Source: Candidatus Parvarchaeota archaeon UBA446
Lineage (GTDB): Archaea > Nanobdellota > Nanobdellia > Parvarchaeales > Parvarchaeaceae
DNA: 50,748 nt
NCBI GenBank assembly: GCA_002503215.1
Contig: DARG01000036.1
Location: forward strand, 8,598 to 59,345
Reading direction: 5' to 3'
Shown here: positions 1-7,449 of the stretch, in pieces
Layout: every line of letters starts with the position of its first letter
Numbering within the stretch: the stretch's first letter is position 1
Translations under genes and position numbers: made by a program
Notes under the pieces: generated by a model
What the model was told of the DNA's origin: nothing
Databases searched by the model: none
The model's input: only the letters and a program-made list of their open reading frames with translations

Positions 1-731
1 GCGGCAGCCGAAGTTATTATATCATTTCCCTGGGCTATCAATGATCCGGATATCCCTGCAAGTGAATCTCCAGTGCCTCCTTTTGTCATGTATACGGAAT
101 TTATTTTATTTATGAAAGTTCTTTCTCCATTTGATATAACATCAATGTGCCCTTTCAAAAGTATGTTTGTATGGTATTCTACAGCTTTTTCATGTACTTG
201 TTTTAATCTCTTATCGGTATCATGTGAAAGTTCTTCGTTAAAGATTACCTTAAATTCATTTGAATTTGGTGTAATCAATACCCTTTTGTCAAGCAAGGAC
301 TTATCGGCCAATTTAATAGCGTCGGCATCGACTACTATCTTTTTATTTATCTCTCTTAATATCATATCGACAAGCTCTTTTTGTTTATTGTTTACACCAA
401 GGCCGTTTCCCAATACTATCACGTTGCATTTCTCGGATTCTTTTTTTATTGTGTCAAAGGAATCCGGGCCAAGATAATCTCCTTCCAAAGGCAGAGTTAT
501 AATTTCCGGAGAGAAAGAGGCGCAGATATCCGCCGCTCTTCTAGTAGTTATTATCTCGGTAAGGTCGCAGCCGGTTCTAAGTGCCGAAAGAGCGACTATC
601 GCCGGCGAACCTGTGTAGATTTTAGAACCACCAACTATAAGGACTCTGCCGAAATTTCCTTTGTGTACCCAATTGTCTCGTCTTTTATAAAGTCCTTTTA
701 TTATTTTTTCATTTACTACTGTATAAATCAT
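1..731 (-). CDS. nnrD: ADP/ATP-dependent NAD(P)H-hydrate dehydratase, C-terminus cut by window edge
   Basis: This enzyme dehydrates damaged NAD(P)H hydrates in the cytoplasm at the expense of ADP or ATP. The minus-strand reading frame from the ATG at 731 runs open for 243 codons to the window edge. It shows the ribokinase-like fold markers of the family: an N-terminal KGNFGRVLIVGGS segment, a VVDADAIKL strand, LITPNSNEF, and GGTGDSLAGISG near the visible end, whose GTGD contains the catalytic aspartate. Many archaeal Nnr proteins carry an epimerase (NnrE) domain ahead of this one. Here the frame starts directly at the kinase-like domain, so the epimerase is missing or encoded elsewhere. Its start codon overlaps the stop of the upstream flavoprotein gene by 4 nt (ATGA), so the two are probably translated together. 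The C-terminus is not visible. Confidence 0.9.
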   Translation of the reverse strand, partial: MIYTVVNEKIIKGLYKRRDNWVHKGNFGRVLIVGGSKIYTGSPAIVALSALRTGCDLTEIITTRRAADICASFSPEIITLPLEGDYLGPDSFDTIKKESEKCNVIVLGNGLGVNNKQKELVDMILREINKKIVVDADAIKLADKSLLDKRVLITPNSNEFKVIFNEELSHDTDKRLKQVHEKAVEYHTNILLKGHIDVISNGERTFINKINSVYMTKGGTGDSLAGISGSLIAQGNDIITSAA

Positions 732-1723
732 AGGTTAAGCGAAGAGCTATGTCCACCGAATAGAGAAGCATTGGGCGAAATATATTTCTTTATGTTATTT
801 ATTGCTATATACGCTTCGCTGCCTCCTACCGCTATAAGGGCAAATTTAGGTTCATCGCTTACATTTGCCATGTCTCCCGCAGCATAAACTCCATCCACGC
901 TGGTTTTATAATTATGGTCTACCTTTATGTAACGTTTATCAGTTTCAACGTTTAGCGATTTGAAAAGCGACGGATTTACTTTATAGCCTATAGCTATTAT
1001 AACTGCATCTACATCAATTGTGTAATCCTTTTTTGAGGAATTATCGAATACCTCTATGCTTTTTACATTATTTCCATCGCCGTTTATTTTCTTTACGTCG
1101 GTGTTCATTATAATCTTAGCTTTAGCATCTCTCTTTACCGCATCTACACTTGACTCGGCGGCTTTGAAGGTATTGTTGTGCTGTATTATATAGGTATTTT
1201 TACATACTGAGGCAATTTGCATCTGATAGTCAAATGCCGAATCTCCTCCTCCTATTACTGCAACCGTTTTATCCTTAAAATCGTCTATACTTTTTACAGA
1301 GTAATAAACACCTTTTCCATTGTATTCATCTTCTCCTTCAGCGTTCAATTTATTTGGGTGAAAATCTCCTACTCCTCCGCATATAAGCACGGATTTAGCT
1401 AGATATTTTTTCTCTCCATTTACTTCGACAGCCAAGCGCTTGTCGGATTGCGGTATTATGTCGGTCACTTTCGAGTTAAATTCGAATCTTCTTTTAAAGG
1501 TTTGGCTCTGTTCATACATCTTATTCGATAAGTCTTTTGAAAGCATTTTTGGAACCGCCATGACATCATAAACTTCTTTCTCGGGATAAAGTTCAAGCAT
1601 TTGTCCCCCGTAAGTATCAAGACTTTCCAATGTAACGCTGTTTATCTCTCTAAGTCCAGCACAGAAACTCGCAAACATACCTGTCGGCCCTGCACCTATT
1701 ATTACCAGATCAATCTCTTCCAT
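728..1723 (-). CDS. Ferredoxin-NADP reductase type 2-like (thioredoxin reductase fold) flavoprotein
   Basis: A 331-residue FAD/NAD(P)-dependent oxidoreductase. The N-terminus has the FAD-binding dinucleotide motif IGAGPTGMFASFCAGLR. The middle has an NAD(P)H-binding motif VIGGGDSAFD. The C-terminus has AAGDMANVSDEPKFALIAVGGSEA, which contacts FAD. No redox-active CxxC is present in the NAD(P)H domain, so it is not a classical thioredoxin reductase. GGQMLELYPEKEVYDV resembles the YumC-type ferredoxin-NADP reductases. Its electron partner is not in the window. I chose the ATG at 1723 because the fold begins immediately there. A start at 1789 would add 22 residues that only read through the tfs gene in another frame. 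It sits 1 nt after the tfs stop and overlaps nnrD by 4 nt. Confidence 0.88.
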   Translation of the reverse strand: MEEIDLVIIGAGPTGMFASFCAGLREINSVTLESLDTYGGQMLELYPEKEVYDVMAVPKMLSKDLSNKMYEQSQTFKRRFEFNSKVTDIIPQSDKRLAVEVNGEKKYLAKSVLICGGVGDFHPNKLNAEGEDEYNGKGVYYSVKSIDDFKDKTVAVIGGGDSAFDYQMQIASVCKNTYIIQHNNTFKAAESSVDAVKRDAKAKIIMNTDVKKINGDGNNVKSIEVFDNSSKKDYTIDVDAVIIAIGYKVNPSLFKSLNVETDKRYIKVDHNYKTSVDGVYAAGDMANVSDEPKFALIAVGGSEAYIAINNIKKYISPNASLFGGHSSSLNL

Positions 1724-1724
1724 C

Positions 1725-1967
1725 TCAACTGTATTCTCTCCAGGTGTAACCGCAATTAACGCATTTATAAAATCTGGTTGGAGGCTCATCCGAAGCTCTA
1801 GTCTGTTCCATCCAAGACACTATCTTCTTTTCTTTGCACTTAGGGCATTCCATTCCTTTCTCAAAGTCTAATTGTGCAAGAGTTTCTTCTTCCGATGGCG
1901 CTTCTTCAACAGTCTTTTTCTTAAGCTTTTTAGTTCCTGTATTAAGTTCTGAATTTTGTTCTTCCAT
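1725..1967 (-). CDS. Transcript cleavage factor TFS-like protein with only the C-terminal zinc ribbon
   Basis: An 80-residue protein ending in a TFIIS-type zinc ribbon. Cysteines 41, 44, 69 and 72 bind zinc. The Asp60-Glu61 pair within QTRASDEPPTRF is the acidic dipeptide that reaches the RNA polymerase active site to stimulate RNA cleavage. Usual archaeal TFS is about 100-110 residues and has a second, N-terminal zinc ribbon that docks on polymerase. Here that part is replaced by about 35 polar, lysine- and glutamate-rich residues with no cysteines. The protein may still rescue backtracked polymerase but must dock differently, or may have become a specialised or inhibitory paralogue. It heads the operon with the flavoprotein and nnrD; the ATG at 1967 is the only sensible start. 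Confidence 0.82.
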   Translation of the reverse strand: MEEQNSELNTGTKKLKKKTVEEAPSEEETLAQLDFEKGMECPKCKEKKIVSWMEQTRASDEPPTRFYKCVNCGYTWREYS

Positions 1968-2060
1968 TTATATAATAGCAATTCCTAATTTTTAAACATT
2001 CTTTTTTAGGTATAATGTAAAAAAACTAAATTTATATGTTTATCAATCTACTAATTGTAT

Positions 2061-4409
2061 ATGAATAAGCTAGGTTTATTAGTTATCTTTATAATATTAC
2101 CAGTTTTCCTGGTTGCAGCGGTGCATGCTCAGTCAATTCCTCCGCCTACAGTAAGTAGCTCTACATCTTCTAATGGTTTTTCATTGGGAGCTATAAATTC
2201 ATCAAATTCAGTGATTTATGCGGCTTTTTTTGCCTTATTCCTTGCTATAGTATTCGCTATAGCACTTAACAGGACACAGCTTTCCAGTGGAAGCGTAGCA
2301 ATAGCAGTCATACTTGGGGCGATAAGCTTCCTTGTATTGTATACAAATAGTGTTCTTTTGCATTTCTTTTTAAATACATTTATAGTTCTGGCTTTCATAG
2401 GGCTTATACTCGGAATTCTGGCTTTGGTAAAATCGCCTAGGTCTGTAAGATTAATGGGATTAATAGCGGCTCTTTTCCTTATATATATCTTATTTGCTAA
2501 CGATACCGGACTTACTAACGCTGTAAATGGCTTTCTTCACATCAATATATTAAGCATACTTCCGATAATTTTAGGAGCTGTCAGCATCTTAGTCATAATA
2601 GTTCTTATTCTTAGAGGCATACGCAACCATAAAAGTCTTCCACTGCGTGTAGTGCTTGCTTTTATTCTTTTTCTGCTTATAACATTGATTATACCCGGAT
2701 TTGCAAGTTTCTTTTTCAGTCCTATAGTTCTTATACCTTTAGCTATAGTAATAATAGTAGCTCTCTATCTGATTTTTGGACATCCTCGGTTACCTAAAGG
2801 CGACAAACCTCCAAAAGAGGATAAAATAAGGGCAAAAGTATTACCAGCAATAGAGAAAAGAAAACAGGCAAACCAGGGAATTTTAAATGAATACAGAAGT
2901 CTGGCTTCAAAGAAAAACTTGACGCCTAATGAGCAGTTAAGAGTAGCCCAATTAAAAAATAAGCTGGCGAAAGAAGCCTGGGAGAACGTTGCAGATAGAA
3001 CAAAGTTAACTGCCGCACAATATTCCAAGAAGGATCTCGCAAATAATAGAGATCTACAGAAATTAACTGGATTCTTCTCAAAGGACCAGGCTTTGACTGA
3101 TTTAAAGAAGAAGGCCAAGGACAACTATAAAATGTCCAGAGCCGAAAAGAAACAGTTAAAGAAGCAACAGAAAGCATTGGATCAAAAGGATACTTTTGTA
3201 CAAAACATGGGTACAAAAGAATCAGGAGATTTGTTTGATCTTGCAGGCGCTGTAAGTTCAAATGCAGTGTCTGATAGAAAGGCCAGAAAAATATATGAAG
3301 ACAGATTAAAGAAGCAGGGTAAAGTTCCAATAAGTTGGGCTGAAAAGAGGAGAATGAAGAAAGAGCTCCAGAAATCTAAGGAAGAAGCAGCTAAACAAAA
3401 CGATATGTTTCAGATGGCAAACGCCGCAAGAAATGGGGCTTTGGGAGAAGCAATATCCGATAAGCAAGCAAGAAAAATGTATGATGATATAATTTCAAAG
3501 GATATCAGAAATAAAAACGTGAATGATCTAATTCAGAAAAGACAGGAGTTACAAGATAGGGGTCTAAATCTTTCCAAGTCTACAAGAGAAAAACTAATAA
3601 AAAAGACAGATAAAGAAATTAAGAAGCTTACAAACAATAAGGTTAATCCAGGAGATATAGACTCTGCGAATTTAAGGAAGGAACAGATACGTCAGACGAG
3701 GCAGGAAATGTCTGAAGATAGTGTATTATCAAGGGCACAGCTAGAAGCTGCAAGAAGAAATGCGGAAGCGGCTAGAAAAGAAGCTGAAAGACAAGACATG
3801 CTTAGAGAGCAAGCACAAATGGCAGAAGCTGCAAGAAGGAACGCAGAAGAAGATCAACGTAGAAGAGAAGCCATGTTGAATGAGCAGAGGCAACTTGCAG
3901 AGGCGGCTAGACAAGAATCTCTTAGAAGGGAAAGAGAGGAACAACAAAGACAGGAAGAACTAAGACAGAAGCAAATGCTTGAAGAACAGGCTAACTTAGC
4001 AAAAGCAGCGAAGAATCTTTCTAATGATAAGTCAACCGAAGATATAAGACGTGAAGTTGAGAAGGAACTTAAGAAATCAAATAAACCTAGTCTTTTTGCA
4101 AGGTTTTCTTCTAAATCAAATCCCAATGGAACGGGTAGAAGAGACGTTGTGCAAATAGGCGATAAAAATGAAGAGGCATCAAGGCAGGCAGGTGTAGATA
4201 TATATAATGCAAAAAGAGTTGCAGGAGTTTTCTCAACACAGGAAGAAAGAGAATTACAGTCGCTTATAGAGAAAGCATACCAAAATCCCAATGGAAAAGT
4301 GGCCCAGAGGCAGATAGACGAGATAAAAAAAGCACAAGGTTCAATAATAGGAAATAAAGACAAAGAAGCTGCTAGAAAAGCACTAGAAGAGTTGAAGAAA
4401 AAGCTTTAG
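2061..4409 (+). CDS. Large multi-spanning membrane protein with long charged coiled-coil tail, function unknown
   Basis: 782 residues starting at the ATG at 2061; a TTG two codons earlier is less likely. Residues 1-25 form a signal peptide or first membrane segment. About six to eight further hydrophobic segments fill residues 50-250. The remaining 530 residues are highly charged and alpha-helical, rich in Lys, Glu, Arg, Gln and Ala, and should face the cytoplasm. Two internal duplications are visible. A block ending in SDRKARKIYEDRL recurs as SDKQARKMYDDII. A unit of the type ML.EQ..LAEAAR occurs three times around residues 580-665. A TATA-like sequence lies near 2028-2040. I recognise no family. 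By shape it could be a cytoskeletal or scaffold anchor at the membrane. It converges on the tRNA-Ala gene. Confidence 0.8.
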   Translation: MNKLGLLVIFIILPVFLVAAVHAQSIPPPTVSSSTSSNGFSLGAINSSNSVIYAAFFALFLAIVFAIALNRTQLSSGSVAIAVILGAISFLVLYTNSVLLHFFLNTFIVLAFIGLILGILALVKSPRSVRLMGLIAALFLIYILFANDTGLTNAVNGFLHINILSILPIILGAVSILVIIVLILRGIRNHKSLPLRVVLAFILFLLITLIIPGFASFFFSPIVLIPLAIVIIVALYLIFGHPRLPKGDKPPKEDKIRAKVLPAIEKRKQANQGILNEYRSLASKKNLTPNEQLRVAQLKNKLAKEAWENVADRTKLTAAQYSKKDLANNRDLQKLTGFFSKDQALTDLKKKAKDNYKMSRAEKKQLKKQQKALDQKDTFVQNMGTKESGDLFDLAGAVSSNAVSDRKARKIYEDRLKKQGKVPISWAEKRRMKKELQKSKEEAAKQNDMFQMANAARNGALGEAISDKQARKMYDDIISKDIRNKNVNDLIQKRQELQDRGLNLSKSTREKLIKKTDKEIKKLTNNKVNPGDIDSANLRKEQIRQTRQEMSEDSVLSRAQLEAARRNAEAARKEAERQDMLREQAQMAEAARRNAEEDQRRREAMLNEQRQLAEAARQESLRREREEQQRQEELRQKQMLEEQANLAKAAKNLSNDKSTEDIRREVEKELKKSNKPSLFARFSSKSNPNGTGRRDVVQIGDKNEEASRQAGVDIYNAKRVAGVFSTQEERELQSLIEKAYQNPNGKVAQRQIDEIKKAQGSIIGNKDKEAARKALEELKKKL

Positions 4410-4426
4410 AAGGTAATTTATTTTTA

Positions 4427-4499
4427 TGGACTCGTCGGGTCTCGAACCCGAAGTCTCTCCCATGCCATGGGAGCGCGTTACCAATTGCGCCACGAGCCC
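4427..4499 (-). tRNA. tRNA-Ala (anticodon GGC)
   Basis: A 73-nt cloverleaf reads on the minus strand. The acceptor stem GGGCTCG/CGAGTCC contains the G3-U70 wobble pair that identifies alanine tRNA to AlaRS. The anticodon stem CTCCC/GGGAG closes a loop ATGGCAT with anticodon GGC. The T arm TCGGG/CCCGA encloses TTCGAGA. The discriminator is A73. No intron interrupts it, and the 3' CCA is not encoded, so it must be added after transcription. AlaRS is encoded elsewhere in this window. Confidence 0.97.
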
Positions 4500-4501
4500 A
4501 C

Positions 4502-4518
4502 ATATCTACCTTAGATAT
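4502..4518. repeat. Perfect 7-bp inverted repeat just upstream of tRNA-Ala
   Basis: ATATCTA and TAGATAT flank a 3-nt CCT loop, 2 nt upstream of the tRNA 5' end. It would fold into a small hairpin in a 5' leader if the transcript starts further upstream, or could be a protein site. The rest of 4519-4653 is AT-rich and shows no other structure I can support. Confidence 0.4.
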
Positions 4519-4653
4519 ATTGTTAATAAATTAATACTTATTCGAAATAATTTTAATATTTGGATATTCTTTTCTTATTTATTAAAATGTTTGCATAAAG
4601 CCTTTAAAACGTTTTATTTACTGTAAAATGCCCTTTCTTGCATTTATTTAAAA

Positions 4654-5166
4654 TTAATATTGTTTATCTAAATCGAATGTTTTTTTGTTCTTTCCAAAGT
4701 ATTTTCTAAGCATGAGGAATAAAATTGGTACTTGGTAAAAGAAGAAAACGTCATTCCAAAGCGTTCCATAGTTCCCGGCGATGAATTTATTTGAAGAATC
4801 TATGTAATACATGTAAGCGTTTATGGCGCTTCCAGCTTCATATGCGACCGCATAAACTGCAGCTTTTATTTTTTCCTTGGCCGTAGCGGCTAAAGCGCTG
4901 ATAGTAGCTCCTTCTTGTAAAAGTGCTAGGTTATACCACATCTTTCCGCTTATAAAAAAATTAGTATATACGAAAGGAATATTTACTCTTGCACTATAAG
5001 CAAAATCTTTGCTCCAATTTGCCACTCCTATTGACAAAGCTCCCAGAGAAGCTATATAAGGCCTTAGATAATCAAGCTTTTCGCTTACGAATTTTTTGAC
5101 TTTGCTATATAAAAAGTGTTTGTTATCTCTTTCAGGCTCTAATAGTCCCTCAAGGCTTTTTTTCAT
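4654..5166 (-). CDS. Conserved-looking protein of unknown function, possibly membrane-associated
   Basis: 170 residues. The N-terminal third is charged. The rest has moderately hydrophobic, aromatic-rich stretches, including VFFFYQVPILFLMLRKYF near the C-terminus and IPFVYTNFFISGKMWYNLALL in the middle, so peripheral or weak membrane insertion is possible. There is no cysteine or clear catalytic motif, and I do not recognise the family. It is the last gene of the run that begins at Kae1, 50 nt after eS1. It may belong to the same transcript or have its own promoter in that gap. Confidence 0.65.
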   Translation of the reverse strand: MKKSLEGLLEPERDNKHFLYSKVKKFVSEKLDYLRPYIASLGALSIGVANWSKDFAYSARVNIPFVYTNFFISGKMWYNLALLQEGATISALAATAKEKIKAAVYAVAYEAGSAINAYMYYIDSSNKFIAGNYGTLWNDVFFFYQVPILFLMLRKYFGKNKKTFDLDKQY

Positions 5167-5216
5167 TATTAGAATACAATATATTTATTCTTATATCTTT
5201 GGATATCGGTTAAAGT

Positions 5217-5753
5217 TCAATTATTGAGTTTTTCAATCATCCTTATCTCTACTGCTCTAGTAGGATATATCTTGCTAAGTTTTTTGTGAAGTTGGTTCTG
5301 TACCTTACCTGAAAGTACTTCAAGCACAAGTTCTTTTAGGTTTTTATTCTTTGCAAAACCGTCTATAAATTCATTTGCTTCCTCTCTTACGAATTTTTTG
5401 TATCTATTCTCAGCTTTGCTTATTATGATTACGGCCTTTATAGCATAATTCTTCTCATTTATTTGGGCCTTTCTAACAACGTCTAGTTTTGAAGAATTGT
5501 GTCTTACCATTCTGCCCACTTGATCTTTGGAAAGAACAAGCGATTCTAGCTGTGCATTTGCGGTGTTTTCCGCAGAGGATATAACTCTAAAACCAAGTTT
5601 AAATCCCTGTTTTGTCTTTATGTCCGGGATATTTCCTGCGTTTACAAGTATCTTTCTGTTTATGGCGTTTGTTTCGTTTCCATATATGGAACCTATATCG
5701 GCATTGTCAAAGTCGATCGCTTTTACCTTATACCATAAATTAGGCTGATTCAT
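5217..5753 (-). CDS. rps3ae: Small-subunit ribosomal protein eS1 (S3Ae)
   Basis: 178 residues matching the archaeal/eukaryotic eS1 family, a 30S platform protein near the mRNA exit. Family features include an N-terminal W.KV.A segment, a central GFKLGFRVISSAEN strand, SSKLDVVRKAQI, and the characteristic C-terminal IYPTRAVEIRMIEKL. It is somewhat shorter than the typical 190-220 residues. Its start overlaps the stop of uS15 by 4 nt, so translation is probably coupled. Confidence 0.93.
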   Translation of the reverse strand: MNQPNLWYKVKAIDFDNADIGSIYGNETNAINRKILVNAGNIPDIKTKQGFKLGFRVISSAENTANAQLESLVLSKDQVGRMVRHNSSKLDVVRKAQINEKNYAIKAVIIISKAENRYKKFVREEANEFIDGFAKNKNLKELVLEVLSGKVQNQLHKKLSKIYPTRAVEIRMIEKLNN

Positions 5754-6175
5754 ATTTTAACTATCAACCTCGCCGATTCCAAAGAGTATGCAAAGTCATT
5801 TGGTAGAACCTTCTTTTTCTTATAATACTTTATTAGTTTTTTTATTCTGTTCTCAAGGACTACTTTGCTTCTCATAGAATGTTTGTCTTTTTTCTGTTTG
5901 TCAACGTGAATATGAAGTTTTACTGCTTTTCTGTAAAGGGCGATTAAGTCCTCAGGGAGGGTTTCTTCTACTCCTCTCTCTTTGAGAATTACACTTGTAT
6001 TCTTCTTTGTAACCTCTTTTATTGAAGGAATGCCATACTGGTCTCTTAATATCGTGCCTATCTGCGACTTGGTGAAACCCTTCTCATGCTTGTTCACTAT
6101 AAGCTGCTCTACTTCTTCCTGCTTATAATTAAGCCAGTGCGGCACAAACTTGTTTTTTACCTTAATAACTTTCAT
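5750..6175 (-). CDS. rps15: Small-subunit ribosomal protein uS15
   Basis: 141 residues of the archaeal/eukaryotic uS15 type, with the N-terminal extension typical of that branch followed by the helical rRNA-binding core (ALYRKAVKLHIHVDKQKKDKHSMRSKVVLENRIKKL). The HxxxxxKDKHS.R pattern corresponds to the family signature that contacts the 16S three-way junction. It overlaps the end of bud32 by 14 nt and the start of eS1 by 4 nt, placing ribosomal proteins and KEOPS components on one transcript. Confidence 0.95.
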   Translation of the reverse strand: MKVIKVKNKFVPHWLNYKQEEVEQLIVNKHEKGFTKSQIGTILRDQYGIPSIKEVTKKNTSVILKERGVEETLPEDLIALYRKAVKLHIHVDKQKKDKHSMRSKVVLENRIKKLIKYYKKKKVLPNDFAYSLESARLIVKI

Positions 6176-6758
6176 TGTATCTTCTCCTCTCTTCTATATC
6201 TTTAAGATGAGTATCTATTCCTTTAAATTCTTTTCCAATGTTGGTCTTATAAGAAGATATAAAAGCTTTGAAAGCTTCGTAGGAGACTTCATTGTGCTTT
6301 GATTTCAGTGCAGTTTTGAAAAGAAACAGGTCACTGGCCAAATCTTCGTCTTTTTTTGAGCTGTAACTCAATCCGAAATCTATTAAGTATATATCATCTT
6401 TATTTCTTATCATATTTGAAGTGGTCAAATCACCGTGTATTATCCCCTGATTGTGCATCATCGCTACGAGTTTTCCAATAATAGGCGCGTCTTCTTTTTT
6501 AAAGTTTTCCGCAAGTTTTTTCCCATCTATTTTTTTCATACTTATCTGCATGTTTTTTTCGTCCAATTTCAATGGTTGAGGAACCTTAATACCTGCGCTA
6601 TAAAGTCTTTCCATTATACGGAATTCACTGCGTGTCCTCCTAATTCTAAGTTTCTCATCTATCTCTTTTATCCTGTATTTTTTTCTGTTTCTTCTTTTTA
6701 TGATGATACCTTTATTTTCGAATACCGTAGCTTCAGAACCGATTTCTATTATTTTCAT
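6162..6758 (-). CDS. bud32: KEOPS complex kinase/ATPase Bud32
   Basis: 198 residues of the minimal atypical kinase Bud32, which activates Kae1 for synthesis of the t6A tRNA modification. The basic KRRNRKKYRIKEID segment, the catalytic loop IIHGDLTTSNMI and the metal-binding IDFGLSYSS are all present and intact, as is the arginine-rich C-terminal tail ERRRYNES. In many euryarchaea Bud32 is fused to Kae1. Here they are separate genes with a TGS protein between them. It overlaps the TGS gene by 4 nt and uS15 by 14 nt. Confidence 0.95.
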   Translation of the reverse strand: MKIIEIGSEATVFENKGIIIKRRNRKKYRIKEIDEKLRIRRTRSEFRIMERLYSAGIKVPQPLKLDEKNMQISMKKIDGKKLAENFKKEDAPIIGKLVAMMHNQGIIHGDLTTSNMIRNKDDIYLIDFGLSYSSKKDEDLASDLFLFKTALKSKHNEVSYEAFKAFISSYKTNIGKEFKGIDTHLKDIEERRRYNESY

Positions 6759-7447
6759 ACTTTTATGAACACCCTATCCATGTCTCCGAGCTTATGCGAA
6801 AGTGCGACCCTCTGGCCTTGAAATTTTGCGCTATTACCGAATATGACAGCATAGGAATTTTTTTCAACTTTTAGATGCAATTTTTTGATTAGGTCTTTTA
6901 CCGTTTCTCCTCTTTTCATAGGCACGGCATCTTCCGAATTTTCCGTGTACACTGCTATAACTCCGAAATCTTTAACGATTCTGCTTAAGTCTATAGAATC
7001 CGTTACAATCTGATTCTCGTATCCTTTTATTTTATTTTTTGATATTATTATTTCGCTTTGAAGTAAAAGGTCTTTGTTCTTTTCAGGATCATTGAGTGCT
7101 ATCATCTGTAATTGTATATTATTTACTTTAACTATCCCGTATAGTATGTTATCTACTCTAGCAAGTTTGAACGTTTTTAGCAGGTTATCGTAGTTATAAC
7201 CCACAAGCGAAACACGCGGCCATCTTTTCCTTATTGCTGCGGTTTTGTGAACCAATGGTTTTCTGCTAGCCTCTTTTCTTAGCAGAGACAGTCTTCTCTT
7301 CAAAGAAGCGAATTCTCTGTCAGTACCTTTATGTTTTGGCAGTATTACCAGCATTCTTTTAAGTATTTCTTCTTTTTCCGACAGGTCTTTTTCCTTGCTA
7401 TATTTCTCTTCTAAATCATAATACTCCTGCGGTGCATTCATTGGCAT
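6755..7447 (-). CDS. TGS-domain protein of the DRG/Obg-like GTPase group with a degenerate nucleotide site
   Basis: 230 residues. The N-terminus (MNAPQEYYDLEEKYS to about residue 60) matches archaeal TGS-containing GTPases, including the PKHKGT segment. The C-terminus, about residues 170-230, is a TGS domain (MKRGETVKDLIKKLHLKV ... FQGQRVALSHKLGDMDRVFI) of the kind that binds RNA or ribosomes. Between them, where a GTPase P-loop GxxxxGK[ST] should be, residues 79-91 read VSLVGYNYDNLLK, without the Lys-Ser/Thr. No DxxG or NKxD element is evident. It is therefore probably a pseudo-GTPase scaffold. It lies 2 nt after Kae1 and overlaps Bud32 by 4 nt, which suggests a role in translation or tRNA modification. 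Confidence 0.85.
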   Translation of the reverse strand: MPMNAPQEYYDLEEKYSKEKDLSEKEEILKRMLVILPKHKGTDREFASLKRRLSLLRKEASRKPLVHKTAAIRKRWPRVSLVGYNYDNLLKTFKLARVDNILYGIVKVNNIQLQMIALNDPEKNKDLLLQSEIIISKNKIKGYENQIVTDSIDLSRIVKDFGVIAVYTENSEDAVPMKRGETVKDLIKKLHLKVEKNSYAVIFGNSAKFQGQRVALSHKLGDMDRVFIKV

Positions 7448-7449
7448 AT

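Noticed and set aside
73..887. Two overlapping plus-strand ORFs at the left edge
   Set aside because: They are shadows of nnrD and the flavoprotein gene on the minus strand, which carry full motifs.
3854..4363. A 169-codon minus-strand ORF opposite the coiled-coil gene
   Set aside because: It is a by-product of the Lys/Glu-rich codons on the other strand; its translation is a Ser/Cys/Phe/Leu-rich shadow with no promoter or conserved feature.
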